Shown here: in pieces, positions 44,818 through 54,227 of the stretch
How the letters are laid out: each line of letters begins with the position of its first letter
Position numbering within the stretch: the first letter of the stretch is position 1
NCBI RefSeq assembly: GCF_000986785.1
Contig: NZ_LAYY01000001.1
Location: 124,001 to 188,000 of the forward strand
Reading direction: 5' to 3'
Origin: Mesobacillus campisalis
GTDB lineage: Bacteria; Bacillota; Bacilli; Bacillales; Cytobacillaceae
DNA: 64,000 nucleotides
Notes under the pieces: model-generated
Seen by the model: only the letters and a program-made list of their open reading frames with translations
Told to the model about the DNA's origin: nothing
Databases searched by the model: none
Position numbers and translations under genes: made by a program

Positions 44818-45720
44818 CTATATAATAAAGTTGGCGAAGATATACAAAATCACCATGCTTATGATAATGGTTATATTCGAAATCGTTGCGATTAAACTGG
44901 TTGTCCTGTATTTAAATTCGACGGCAAAAGTGAGGGCGGATGCGGCGCAGGGCAGCAATAGGCCAATCAGCATGGTGGTCCGGAACTTCTCATCGTATGG
45001 AAGGAAAAAGAATAAAGGCAGGCCAACCAGCAGCCCCAGACCGTAACGGAATGTCAGGAATTTCAACATGGGCCTTATCCATTGTTTCTCCACTTTAAAA
45101 TTCAAAAACAGACCTAATAATATTAGCGATAATGGCATGTTTGCAGCAGAGATGATCCCGGCCACCTTAATGACAGGGTCAGGCAGTTGGATATGGGCGA
45201 AATTCAGCACGCTGGCAATCAAATAGGTCATCAAGGGAACGGACTTGCCAAGTCTTTTTAGAATTTCAACCGGTTTAAGACGCAAGCCTTCTTCTGAAAA
45301 ATAGCTTCCCAAAATATAGGCAATGCCAAAGACAGTAAAAGAAGTTCCAATATCAAACATGCTGAAATAGGTTAACCCCTGTATTCCCCAAATGGCCTCA
45401 ATCAGGGGGAAAGCAAATAAACCAACATTGAATCCGGACAGCATCAGGAAAGAGCCTTTCAGTTCCCGGTTTTCATTCCTGAAAAACAGGATGCCCAGAA
45501 CTGCCGTAAGCAGTCCAAACAGCAAGACCAATACTGGAATCAGGATTAAAGATATTTCTATGTTTACAGAATGGAAAGTAACAATAACCAAGGCTGGAAG
45601 GGTTATTTTAAAAATAATTTTTGAAATAACCTCCCCATCTTTTTCCTGCAAAACGCCTAACACTTTTAACACATAACCAAGCGCAATGATGATGATGACA
45701 TAAAGAAATTCCTGGTTCAT
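44818..45720 (-). CDS. AEC-family transporter (second copy)
   Basis: 300 aa, ATG behind GAGGAGTCTTTTT. Ten helices; family motifs KITLPALVIVTF, LSGFNVGLFAFPLIEAIWG (in place of NTGFIGIP) and FDIGTSFTVFGIAYILGSYF. Only distantly like the AEC protein at 29075-30016. Small-carboxylate transport inferred. Ends against the palindrome at 44765-44817. Confidence 0.88.
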   Translation of the reverse strand: MNQEFLYVIIIIALGYVLKVLGVLQEKDGEVISKIIFKITLPALVIVTFHSVNIEISLILIPVLVLLFGLLTAVLGILFFRNENRELKGSFLMLSGFNVGLFAFPLIEAIWGIQGLTYFSMFDIGTSFTVFGIAYILGSYFSEEGLRLKPVEILKRLGKSVPLMTYLIASVLNFAHIQLPDPVIKVAGIISAANMPLSLILLGLFLNFKVEKQWIRPMLKFLTFRYGLGLLVGLPLFFFLPYDEKFRTTMLIGLLLPCAASALTFAVEFKYRTTSLIATISNITIIISMVILYIFANFII

Positions 45721-45804
45721 AAAAAGACTCCTCTAACAACTATTCTTCCTGTAATTTGGATCATAAATAAATGAATGCTGCTCACAAGCAACCCTTATAA
45801 AGTA

Positions 45805-45838
45805 AAGAAGCACAGGGTGAAATCCCCCCATGCTTCTT
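45805..45838. terminator. Terminator after the intracellular GH3 gene
   Basis: AAGAAGCA pairs with TGCTTCTT, with inner AGGG/CCCC pairing. On the minus strand TTACTTTATAA follows. It lies 12 bp past the GH3 stop. Confidence 0.7.
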
Positions 45839-45849
45839 CCCTTCTTGCC

Positions 45850-47973
45850 TTAAAATCTCAATCCATGCCCAAGTTTATAAACATTTCCGTCGCTGTCCTT
45901 GTAGGCATACTGAAGGCCTTCCGGCATGTATTTGTCCTTGTCATAACCTGGTACGTCATTAGGTGAGACGCAGTCGCCATTTTCATTAACGGCAATCACC
46001 TCTTCGCTTGCCGGCAGGGTCAATGGCAGCACACCGACTGGCTTGAAGTTTCCTGCGATCACTTCCAATTGAGCTTTATAGTATGTGTCATAGCCAGCAA
46101 TCAGCACATCCGCTAATGGCTCGGCATTTCCAAGAATCCAAGGCAGAATGACATTTACACTCATAATCACCTTGCCGCCGCGAGCATGGACGCTGTCTGC
46201 CACTTCCTTGAGATGACCGATGCCAGTCAATGTCGTTTCGTCATAGGTGGTTCCATCTAAAGCTGTGTTTGTTTTATTCTCGCAGATCTCAAGCTCCAGC
46301 AGCCCAGGTGTTGCATTGAAGTAAGCACCCGATTTAGGATGAAGGAATAAAATCGCCACATCAGCTTCCTCATGGTTTTCGGTCAGCGTGAACTGCCCAA
46401 GCTCCTCGCAGGCTTTCCGTGCATCTTTTGTGTAAGATTCGGCACGTTCTGTTTCTTTATGGAAAACTTCGATATAAACCTTTTTGCCGTCAAGCTTTTC
46501 AGCTGTCAAAGGCAAGGTTTCATTCGAGTTCTTCAGGACAGTGACTGATTTTTTATGGGCTTCGTACGCCGCTTCCCAATGTGCTTGTGTATTGACAACT
46601 TCAGCCGCATGTTCTGGTGATACATACGTACGGTCATCAAATAATCCTAATTCAAACATTTCCGTCAGAAGGCGAACATTGGCTTCATTGATACGCTTTT
46701 CGCTGATCCAGCCGTTTTCAATGGCTGTTTTCAGATTTTTAATATCATTCGTATCGGCAACCAGATCGGTGCCAGCATTGACCGCTTTCGAAAAACGTTC
46801 CGCTTCGCTCAAGTGCTCGACGCCCCACGCCATTTTGCTGGTAATTCCGCTGTCGCTGTTTATATAGCCTTTGAATCCGAGTTTTTCTCTTAGGATGGTG
46901 TTAATGAAGTAATGGTTAAACGTGAATCCAACTTCTTCGAACGGGATGTCCTCGCCTTCGAATTCCTGAACCACACTTTTCTTGATGCTTGGAATCGAGT
47001 AGTACGGCATCATGGACGATGTACCGTGTTCAACTGCTGCCCTGAACGGCGGCAAATGATACTTTTCCAGGCTTCCAGGAGTTGGGTATAAATTCCACTT
47101 TCCTTCTGCATAGTGAGGATCAAAGCCATTTTCACGTGCTCCGCCGCCCGGGAAGTGCTTGGTGGTCATCGCAATGCTGTGTTTGCCAAACTCTTTTCCC
47201 TGGAACCCATCTATGATTCGGCCAATCACATCGGAAACAAATTCCGGATCTTCCCCGAACGTTCCGTATGTGCGCTGCCATCTAGGGTCGGTAACGACGT
47301 CTGCCATGTACATATAACCCTTTCGGATGCCGGTCGCTTCCCATTCATCATGGGCGATTTCCGCGAATTGGCTGATGAGCGAAGCATCTCCGCCATTTTT
47401 GATGTCTCCTTTAGCCGCAGCCGCAAGTCCAAGCGTTCCTGGCCATGTGGAGAAAATTCCGGCAGCATCATTCATTCCAAAGATGAATTCCGTATTTTCG
47501 TTTCTGGAATTGGAGGCGATTAGAACAGGAATTCCAAGGCGGGTTCCCTCGGCCACTTCGTTCATCTTATTGACCCACTCGGCCATTTCAGCCGGGCTCC
47601 AGTTGTCTCTTAAAATAAAGTGGCGCAATTTCATGTTTTCAATGGTATGAGTCGTGCCATAGACTTTTTCCAAGGCAAAAATCGTTTCGCCTTTTTCTAC
47701 AATAGCTTCATCCAGTACGCCGTTATGGCTTGTCTTTTCTTTATCTTTTTGCGAAAGCCCCATCGGACGCGTATTGATCAGCATCATGCCAACCTTTTCG
47801 TCAAGATTCATTAATGAGACCAGATTTTCGGCGCGTTCTTTCGGGCTTAACCGCCAGTCCTCGTAAGGGTCAAGCTTGCCATCGTTATTTAAATCCTTAA
47901 ATTTCAGTCCATCGACTTCAATGATGTTCTTTACGCGAACCTGCAATTCAGGTTGTTTTTGATTCTCAGCCAC
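45850..47973 (-). CDS. Glycoside hydrolase family 3 protein (beta-glucosidase-like), no signal peptide
   Basis: 707 aa from GTG (AGGAGGATTATTT upstream). An EF-hand-like loop DLNNDGKLDPYED (residues 27-39) precedes the GH3 barrel: FPGGGARENG after KH (271-282) and nucleophile Asp374 in GYINSDSGIT, then the C-terminal sandwich domain (KSVTVLKNSNETLPLT). No export signal, so probably cytoplasmic. Paralogous to the secreted GH3 at 49064-51346; the AraC gene is transcribed divergently from it. Beta-glycosidase activity is inferred. Confidence 0.9.
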   Translation of the reverse strand: MAENQKQPELQVRVKNIIEVDGLKFKDLNNDGKLDPYEDWRLSPKERAENLVSLMNLDEKVGMMLINTRPMGLSQKDKEKTSHNGVLDEAIVEKGETIFALEKVYGTTHTIENMKLRHFILRDNWSPAEMAEWVNKMNEVAEGTRLGIPVLIASNSRNENTEFIFGMNDAAGIFSTWPGTLGLAAAAKGDIKNGGDASLISQFAEIAHDEWEATGIRKGYMYMADVVTDPRWQRTYGTFGEDPEFVSDVIGRIIDGFQGKEFGKHSIAMTTKHFPGGGARENGFDPHYAEGKWNLYPTPGSLEKYHLPPFRAAVEHGTSSMMPYYSIPSIKKSVVQEFEGEDIPFEEVGFTFNHYFINTILREKLGFKGYINSDSGITSKMAWGVEHLSEAERFSKAVNAGTDLVADTNDIKNLKTAIENGWISEKRINEANVRLLTEMFELGLFDDRTYVSPEHAAEVVNTQAHWEAAYEAHKKSVTVLKNSNETLPLTAEKLDGKKVYIEVFHKETERAESYTKDARKACEELGQFTLTENHEEADVAILFLHPKSGAYFNATPGLLELEICENKTNTALDGTTYDETTLTGIGHLKEVADSVHARGGKVIMSVNVILPWILGNAEPLADVLIAGYDTYYKAQLEVIAGNFKPVGVLPLTLPASEEVIAVNENGDCVSPNDVPGYDKDKYMPEGLQYAYKDSDGNVYKLGHGLRF

Positions 47974-48032
47974 AAATAATCCTCCTAAAAAACCTTAGAG
48001 TGGAAATCTAGTGATGATTTCTTCCTATTATT

Positions 48033-48045
48033 TGTTATAATAACA
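48033..48045. promoter_or_regulatory. Palindrome in the GH3/AraC divergent promoter region
   Basis: TGTTATAATAACA is a perfect 13-bp palindrome about 60 bp from the GH3 start and 72 bp from the AraC start. It could be an operator or simply AT-rich promoter DNA. Confidence 0.3.
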
Positions 48046-48116
48046 GCAATAATCTAAAAAAACTTGATACTTTTTGCTGAATATATTGTAAATCTTGCTG
48101 TCTGAGAGGAGGAGCT

Positions 48117-49040
48117 ATGAGCGAACAATCCATTTTTATGCCTGTCATGAACCAGTTTGAAATTTATGACTTTAGCAAGCACAATGAAACCTATATCCTG
48201 CTGGAAAAGCATAACGAATCGGCCCAGCAATTGTTTTCGCAATTTGATTCATTATTCAGCCTGCACAGTCACGATGTAATGGAGATTTTGGTCTTTATAG
48301 ATGGGGAATGTGAATTTTTTTGTGAAGGGAAAACCTATACACTTAAAAAAGGGGATGTGGTGATTGTCCCTGCCTATGGGGTGCATAAAGCCAATGTGAA
48401 GGATCTCCATGATTATGAACGGATCATTTTAACGATCAGTCCGCAATTGCTGGCAGACTTTTCTGCAAGTTCACCTTCGTTGCACGAAAATATCCTTTCT
48501 CAAAAAACACAAGCATCCTATGTGAACCATTTGGACAATAAAAGCTTTAAGGACATCCTCTCTTTGCTGCAGGAAATTACCGATAAAATCAAGAAGGGCG
48601 AAGAACATTTTACGTTTACGATTCATTACTTGCTATTTCAGGTGCTCCAAGTCATTTTCAATCCTACCAGCAGTCTTTCAGAGTATAGTCATACAGAAGA
48701 GCCTGATCAAAGATTAGCTGCGATCCTGGAGTACATTGAAACGCATTTAACACATCCTGACTTAAGCCTGGACACAGTCTCCAATGAATTTCATTTGAAT
48801 AAATACTATTTTTCCCATTACTTTAAAAAGCAGATGTATCTTCCTTTTTATCGTTATGTCACCTTGAAACGTCTATCCAATGCGGTGACGATGATCAAGC
48901 AAAACGAGCTGTCCATTGAGAATATCGCACTCAAATGCGGCTTTACCGATTATTCCAGCTTTTACAGACTCTTTAAAAAAGAATACAATCTTTCACCGAA
49001 AAAAATGCAAACCAGGGACGGTTCTTCTGCCTCAAAATGA
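48117..49040 (+). CDS. AraC-family transcriptional regulator with N-terminal cupin
   Basis: 307 aa, ATG behind GAGGAGGAGCT. N-terminal sugar-binding cupin (LFSLHSHDVMEILVFIDGECEFFCEGKTYTLKKGDVVIVPAYG, about residues 40-83) and C-terminal double helix-turn-helix (LSLDTVSNEFHLNKYYFSHYFKK; SIENIALKCGFTDYSSFYRLFKKEYNLSPKKMQ). Lies between two GH3 genes, so it probably induces them in response to a sugar. The last ten residues and the stop codon are encoded within the palindromic repeat at 49015-49057, so the normal C-terminus was altered. Confidence 0.92.
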   Translation: MSEQSIFMPVMNQFEIYDFSKHNETYILLEKHNESAQQLFSQFDSLFSLHSHDVMEILVFIDGECEFFCEGKTYTLKKGDVVIVPAYGVHKANVKDLHDYERIILTISPQLLADFSASSPSLHENILSQKTQASYVNHLDNKSFKDILSLLQEITDKIKKGEEHFTFTIHYLLFQVLQVIFNPTSSLSEYSHTEEPDQRLAAILEYIETHLTHPDLSLDTVSNEFHLNKYYFSHYFKKQMYLPFYRYVTLKRLSNAVTMIKQNELSIENIALKCGFTDYSSFYRLFKKEYNLSPKKMQTRDGSSASK

Positions 49041-49057
49041 GGCAGAAGAACCGTCCC
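49015..49057. repeat. Dispersed GGGACGGTTCT palindrome, copy 2, overlapping the AraC stop
   Basis: Perfect 20-bp arms (49015-49034 and 49038-49057) around an AAA loop, flanked by T on the plus strand. The TGA stop of the AraC gene (49038-49040) is inside it, and the convergent secreted GH3 gene ends 7 bp beyond. It can act as a bidirectional terminator. Confidence 0.9.
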
Positions 49058-49063
49058 TTTGTA

Positions 49064-51346
49064 TCATTTATTAGAGTGGCCAGGCTTTCCTGTGTCCCCG
49101 GCATGGGCTGGTTTGCCAGTTGTTTGACCTTCATTAAAGGAAAGTCCAAATCCGTACTCGTACTTGTCGCCGCCTTTGGTCCTGTAAGTGAAATGTTTAT
49201 ACTCTTCAGGCGCAAAGCTTGGTACGTCCCCTACTTCCCGTTCTACAGCTTTCGCACTGGCTGGAATCGCGAATGGAAGTTTTCCAACCGGATTGAATTC
49301 CCCAGTGATTACATCAAAGACAGCTTCCTGCAGGGTGCCGAAAGTGCCGATGAATGCCGCAGCATTTGGTTCAAGCTCATTAATCAGCCATTGGTTCGTA
49401 AAGTTAACAGCCGTAATGGTTGGAACTGTTTTCTGGATGTCAACAATCGCATCTACATCGGTGACCCCAGTTTCCGGGCCGACGGTAATGCGCGGATTGT
49501 TATCCCAGTTGGACTGTACTGGTTCTACATAAACATAAGCAAGTGTTGCTTCATCAAGGCTGTCTACAATCGTGATGTTCGGGTATGTTTCTGCAAGTTT
49601 TTCTTTCAGGTTCTCTGTAAAGGCAGCCGATTGCTTTTCGGATTCATCGATGATATACTGCCCAGGATTTTGATGATTTCTTGGAGCGGCAACACCGACA
49701 AATCCTTCGACATACAGTTTGACTTCCTCAAGCCTTTCTTCAGTTAGAGGAAGCAGTTTTTGTCCTTTGATTTTATCGTTGCGCATCAGTACGACCGACT
49801 TTTGATGGGCTTCATAAGCATCAGCTCTATGTTCTTCATCATTCACAACCGCAATCGCTTCTTCCGGATTGACATACGGATCCTCAAACAGGCCAAGATT
49901 CATCATTTCCGTTAAGGTATAGGCCAGGGATTCGTCAATTTTTGCCTCTGATAGTTTCCCGCTTTTAACTGCTTCAATGACCAACCCTGGCGTGCCTCCG
50001 CCTGAAATAAGATTGGTACCGGCATTGACTGCTTTTGCAACTTTATCTACATCCGAAAGATGCATTGCACCCCATGCGCTGCCGGCAACGGCCCCCGTGT
50101 CAGAGTTCACATACCCATTAAAACCAAGACCGCCCTCACTGATAGGAGCACGCAGGTAATCGAGCATCCCTTTATTTAACGTCATCCCCACTTCTTCAAA
50201 TTGCTGGGTTTCACTGAACCATGGCAATCCCTGATCCGCACTCTCATTACTTGGGTATGCATAATAAGGCATAACAGAAGAGACGTTCGCTTCAACCGCT
50301 TTTTCGAACGGTGGAATATGATACTTCTTCAAGCTTCCTTCCGTAGGGAAAATATTAAAGCTGCCGTCCTCAAAGTGAGGATCCTTTCCATCATCGCGGG
50401 CACCGCCGCCAGGGAAGTGTTTCACCGTAATCGCCACACTGTCCGAGTCAAGAGTGTGACCATCACCCTGGAATCCACTAATGACTTCATATATCATGTC
50501 TCCAGTAAGTTTTGGATCTTCTCCGAATGTCTCCTGGATTCTTGCCCAAAGCGGGTCTGTCGCAATGTCGGCGGTATAGCCGTACACCTTGCGGATTCCA
50601 GCCTTTCTCCATTCCTCGCGGGCAATCTCGGCAAATTCACTTACTGCTTCTACATCTCTTCCTGCTGCCAACCCCAATGTTCCTGGCCAGAAAGTATGCT
50701 GGTCGGTCGCATTCGTGATATTGGTATAGTCCGTAGAAGCAGAGTTTCTTGGGTTTGAAGTTACAACGACCGGAATCCCCAGCTCCAGACCTTCAGCCAA
50801 TTGCTGCAATTGGTTATTATAATTGGCCACATCCCCTACGTTTGGCGATTGTCGGTATATAACGTGGCGTAATTTACTGTTAGTAATCATTCTGCTATTG
50901 GAATCGGTTACAAATTTCCCGTCCGCCGGATTCAATGCCGGAGTGTGGGTATTGATGTACATCATTCCTGCTTTTTGCTCGATGGTCATCCTGCTGATCA
51001 AATCGGCTACACGCTCCGAAACCGGCTTTCTCCAGTCTTCGTAAGCGTCTAATCGCCGATTATCATTTGCATCTCTGAATTTCTTGTCATCAAGCGAAAG
51101 AATCCGGTCTTGCTCAGCTACTTCAATTTCCGGCTGGCCTTCTGCTGCTTTCACTTTATAAGTAGTGATGGCTCCCAAACCGGTATACGGAGAAGCTTCC
51201 CCCTCATTACCCGTGTACCCCTGGTCATCTGCAAAACTTGCGGCTGGTCCAATTACTGGAGCCACTAATGATAGAGTAAGTGCAGTTGCCAGAATCTTCT
51301 TCCTCAATTTTAACGATTTTTTAATCTGTTTAGAAATTGAAGCCAT
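49064..51346 (-). CDS. Secreted glycoside hydrolase family 3 protein
   Basis: 760 aa, ATG behind GGGAGGAAGAAAA. Sec signal peptide (positively charged start, ILATALTLSLVAPVIGPAASFA, likely cut near residue 39), EF-hand-like DANDNRRLDAYED (92-104), then GH3: KHFPGGGARDDG and nucleophile Asp in GYVNSDTGAV, with C-terminal sandwich domain and a Gly/Lys/His-rich tail. Paralogue of the intracellular GH3 at 45850-47973. Likely releases sugars outside the cell. A cre-like box (two mismatches) lies at 51411-51424. Confidence 0.9.
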   Translation of the reverse strand: MASISKQIKKSLKLRKKILATALTLSLVAPVIGPAASFADDQGYTGNEGEASPYTGLGAITTYKVKAAEGQPEIEVAEQDRILSLDDKKFRDANDNRRLDAYEDWRKPVSERVADLISRMTIEQKAGMMYINTHTPALNPADGKFVTDSNSRMITNSKLRHVIYRQSPNVGDVANYNNQLQQLAEGLELGIPVVVTSNPRNSASTDYTNITNATDQHTFWPGTLGLAAGRDVEAVSEFAEIAREEWRKAGIRKVYGYTADIATDPLWARIQETFGEDPKLTGDMIYEVISGFQGDGHTLDSDSVAITVKHFPGGGARDDGKDPHFEDGSFNIFPTEGSLKKYHIPPFEKAVEANVSSVMPYYAYPSNESADQGLPWFSETQQFEEVGMTLNKGMLDYLRAPISEGGLGFNGYVNSDTGAVAGSAWGAMHLSDVDKVAKAVNAGTNLISGGGTPGLVIEAVKSGKLSEAKIDESLAYTLTEMMNLGLFEDPYVNPEEAIAVVNDEEHRADAYEAHQKSVVLMRNDKIKGQKLLPLTEERLEEVKLYVEGFVGVAAPRNHQNPGQYIIDESEKQSAAFTENLKEKLAETYPNITIVDSLDEATLAYVYVEPVQSNWDNNPRITVGPETGVTDVDAIVDIQKTVPTITAVNFTNQWLINELEPNAAAFIGTFGTLQEAVFDVITGEFNPVGKLPFAIPASAKAVEREVGDVPSFAPEEYKHFTYRTKGGDKYEYGFGLSFNEGQTTGKPAHAGDTGKPGHSNK

Positions 51347-51788
51347 TTTTTCTTCCTCCCTCTTTTAATTAAATTATTGTCAAGCTGCTAATATGGCAGG
51401 TACCTCCCTTTGAATGCGCTTCCAAATTTGCTAAAAAAACTCTCTATTTGCAAACTTTTGGTTGCGGGTTTTAGTCATTATGTATGCGTTACCATTTTTA
51501 GCAGCTAAACCACCATGTAGTAGATAAAAGGATTAATTCATTAGATTACTTAACAAATTAATTAGTAGTAGCTTATCATATTACCAACTACAGAAACAAT
51601 ATATAAATTAAAAGATTCATAATATTTGAGCAGTTAGTCCTACTGGAGTGCCCGTGTGAAGCCTCACCACTTTATTTATCATTGTTTTTTAATGATATAT
51701 TGTTGAACAGCCCAATTATTACTATATAGTAATATTAGACGATCTCACCAATGGCCGGCTGATTTTAGATGAATAAGGAGCATGTAAC
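51347..51788. other. Divergent intergenic region, secreted GH3 / GDPD-like gene
   Basis: No gene seen. Holds the cre-like TGAATGCGCTTCCA (51411-51424, 12 of 14 positions) and a perfect 18-bp palindrome TATTACTATATAGTAATA (51717-51734), 55 bp upstream of the GDPD-like start. The remainder is AT-rich. Confidence 0.5.
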
Positions 51789-52760
51789 GTGAAATTTAAA
51801 AGAGCATTAAAACGAACAGCACTGATCTTTCTCTTGTTGGTTCTATTTATGTTCGCCAACAATAGCAATCTTTTTACGAAAGAACGCAGCGGAGACCCTA
51901 CCCTCCTCGCGCATGTTGCAATGTCACAAACGTATCCGATGGAAGGAATCCAGAATGATACTTGTACAGCAGAACGGATATTTGAGCCTGAGCATCCTTA
52001 TATCGGCAATACGATTCCCTCAATGGAGGCTGCATTTGAGGCGGGCGCAGATGTTGTCGAGCTGGATATCCATCCTACGAAAGATGGGGAATTTGCCGTT
52101 TTTCATGATTGGAAACTGGAATGCCGCACGGATGGAAAGGGCGTCACAAGGGACCATACGATGGAGGAGTTAAAGAAATTGGATGTTGGCTACGGGTATA
52201 CAGCCGATAATGGCAAAACCTATCCTTTTCGCGGCAAAGGAATTGGATTGATGCCAACACTAAATGAGGTGCTGATCCATTTCCCTGACAAGGAATTCTT
52301 AATCAACATCAAAAGCGATGATGCGAATGAGGGAGTGAAATTAGCGGAGTATCTTTCAGCCTTCCCTGATGAAAGAATCAGCCAATTATCAGCGTATGGA
52401 GGAAATCATCCAATCGACGCATTAAAGAAGTATTTACCGAACCTCCGGGTCATGTCGATGGATTCGATGAAAAGCTGTCTGATTCCTTATATCGCCGGGG
52501 GCTGGACAGGATATATACCTGGAGCCTGTGAAAATACACAGCTGCATATTCCCGAGAAGATTGCTCCGTGGTTATGGGGATATCCTGAAAAGTTTCTAAA
52601 CAGGATGGATGATTCGAATACGAGAGTCGTTCTGGTTGCAGGGAATGGCGGATGGTCGGAAGGCTTCGACGACAAACAAGACGTCGAGCGCATTCCTGCC
52701 GGCTACAACGGAATGGTATGGACCAATCGGGTCGATATAATTGCTCCGATTATTAAGTAA
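51789..52760 (+). CDS. Glycerophosphodiester phosphodiesterase-like protein with altered active-site motifs
   Basis: 323 aa from GTG (AAGGAG 8 nt upstream). N-terminal membrane anchor (ALIFLLLVLFMFANN), then a GDPD barrel: metal-binding pair in ADVVELDIHPTKDG, His in FAVFHDW, and KEFLINIKSDD. Two usual motifs are changed: the HRG after the first strand reads HVA (LLAHVAMSQT), and the ENT helix cap reads GNT (GNTIPSMEAA). The family hydrolyses glycerophosphodiesters with a divalent metal; activity here is in doubt. Membrane-bound or secreted. Confidence 0.85.
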   Translation: MKFKRALKRTALIFLLLVLFMFANNSNLFTKERSGDPTLLAHVAMSQTYPMEGIQNDTCTAERIFEPEHPYIGNTIPSMEAAFEAGADVVELDIHPTKDGEFAVFHDWKLECRTDGKGVTRDHTMEELKKLDVGYGYTADNGKTYPFRGKGIGLMPTLNEVLIHFPDKEFLINIKSDDANEGVKLAEYLSAFPDERISQLSAYGGNHPIDALKKYLPNLRVMSMDSMKSCLIPYIAGGWTGYIPGACENTQLHIPEKIAPWLWGYPEKFLNRMDDSNTRVVLVAGNGGWSEGFDDKQDVERIPAGYNGMVWTNRVDIIAPIIK

Positions 52761-52766
52761 AACAAA

Positions 52767-52808
52767 GGGACGGTTCTCCTGCCTCAAATGAGGCAGGAGA
52801 ACCGTCCC
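52767..52808. repeat. Dispersed GGGACGGTTCT palindrome, copy 3 (bidirectional terminator)
   Basis: Perfect 20-bp arms (52767-52786, 52789-52808) around a 2-nt loop, between the convergent GDPD-like and YkvI genes, 6 bp from each stop codon. Confidence 0.9.
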
Positions 52809-52814
52809 CTAGCT

Positions 52815-53861
52815 CTAAATTCTCTTCATTCGAATTGGTGCATAAACCAAGACGGCAATCAGGACGATGCCAAGATAGCCAATCAGCGGGTAAAAATAGC
52901 TGACAAGTTCTGTAAACCCGACAAAGCTGGCCGCAAATGCCACAATCATCGTTCCAACGAAAAACTTTTTGAATTTTGGAGTGCCCAATGCGGTAAAACG
53001 AGCCACAAAGGAATAAAACATGCTGATCGCCGTGCTGAAGATCATCGCAAAAAGGATTATGGACATAATGGTCCCCAGGACAGGTGAAAGATTATTGACG
53101 ATCATTAACATCGGCATGTCCATGCCTCCAACACTGTCAATTTTGGAAAAAATAGCAAGATGGCTTACCACGATAAGAATGCCCAGTCCGATTCCCCCGA
53201 CCAATCCACCTAAAGCGGCCGTTTTCCGATTGCTTTCCGCCGCCCCCATTACGATCGCCATCGAAGCTCCAACTGCCGTGTTAAAGGACACATAATTGAT
53301 GCCCGAAATAAACCAATTAGGCAAAGTCGTCGGCTGTTCCTTGGCGGTAGAATCCAAAGCGGCGAATGATCCGTCTATGTTCAAGAAACTATACACGGAA
53401 ATAATTGCGACAAATAAAATCAGGAATGGCGTAATCCCGCTAATGATTCCTACCACCCGGTCCACCTTCAGCATTCCGGTCAAAAGAATCAGAAGGGTCA
53501 TAAGGCTAGTCCCCAACAGAACCGGCAAACCAAACTGCTGATTCAGATTGGATCCTGCACCCGCAATCATGACCACACCTACACCAAATAGCGTAAAGAT
53601 AAGAATATAATCAATGATGACACCCAGATACCTTCCGCTTACCTTATAGATGACATCCTTGTGTGAGCCCGTTTTCATGCTGCTTCCGAGCCAAACAAGC
53701 GTCATCCCGGCATAAGCAAATAAAACAGTTGCCACCAATGCCCCAAGGGTTCCCATCAGGCCAAAACTAGTAAAATACTGAAGAACCTCCTGACCTGAGG
53801 CAAACCCGGCCCCTACAATTACACCTATAAAAGCACTCCCAATTTTCAAAACTCTCTTCAT
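52815..53861 (-). CDS. ykvI: YkvI-family membrane protein
   Basis: 348 aa from ATG 53861 (GGGGGATGCGT upstream). Opens MKRVLKIGSAFIGVIVGAGF, the strongly conserved start of YkvI, an APC-like transporter with about ten helices. The unwound-helix motif GVIVGAGFASGQEVLQYF is typical of LeuT-fold carriers, and QEVL is the signature of this group. Substrate and role are not known; YkvI is uncharacterised in B. subtilis as far as I recall. Convergent with the GDPD-like gene. Confidence 0.9.
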   Translation of the reverse strand: MKRVLKIGSAFIGVIVGAGFASGQEVLQYFTSFGLMGTLGALVATVLFAYAGMTLVWLGSSMKTGSHKDVIYKVSGRYLGVIIDYILIFTLFGVGVVMIAGAGSNLNQQFGLPVLLGTSLMTLLILLTGMLKVDRVVGIISGITPFLILFVAIISVYSFLNIDGSFAALDSTAKEQPTTLPNWFISGINYVSFNTAVGASMAIVMGAAESNRKTAALGGLVGGIGLGILIVVSHLAIFSKIDSVGGMDMPMLMIVNNLSPVLGTIMSIILFAMIFSTAISMFYSFVARFTALGTPKFKKFFVGTMIVAFAASFVGFTELVSYFYPLIGYLGIVLIAVLVYAPIRMKRI

Positions 53862-54227
53862 ACGCATCCCCCTCTAGTTGCCCGTTTGTTCAGTATAATG
53901 GAAAAGTTTACAGAAGCAAAGGGTGGCCTATGCTTCCAGCGTGGACACATCTCGATGATTCTTCCTGCACCGTTTTCTCCGGATTGGTTTCACACTTTTA
54001 CAATTATTGTGGAGATCGGTCGTTCCAAGTGAAGATACAAAAGGGGAAATTGAAAAGTGGTATGTAGAAGTGGTAATACTATTTCATTGAATTTGGCATG
54101 ATTATACCGTTCTTGAAGTATGTTGGTTGTTAGCCTGTTCCAGGTTCCTCCTCACCCTGGCTCAAAAGATGGCGTACTACTTGTTTAAGATTTTACTTGG
54201 AGTCAGGCCAATCAGGACACCAAGGTC
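53862..54227. other. Intergenic region, no feature supported
   Basis: No frame with a ribosome site, no strong hairpin except a short AGGAC/GTCCT repeat just past the next gene's stop, and no known motif. Composition suggests decayed sequence. Confidence 0.5.

Noticed and set aside
49037-49747. 236-codon plus-strand frame
   Set aside because: Antisense shadow of the secreted GH3 gene, starting inside the palindrome.
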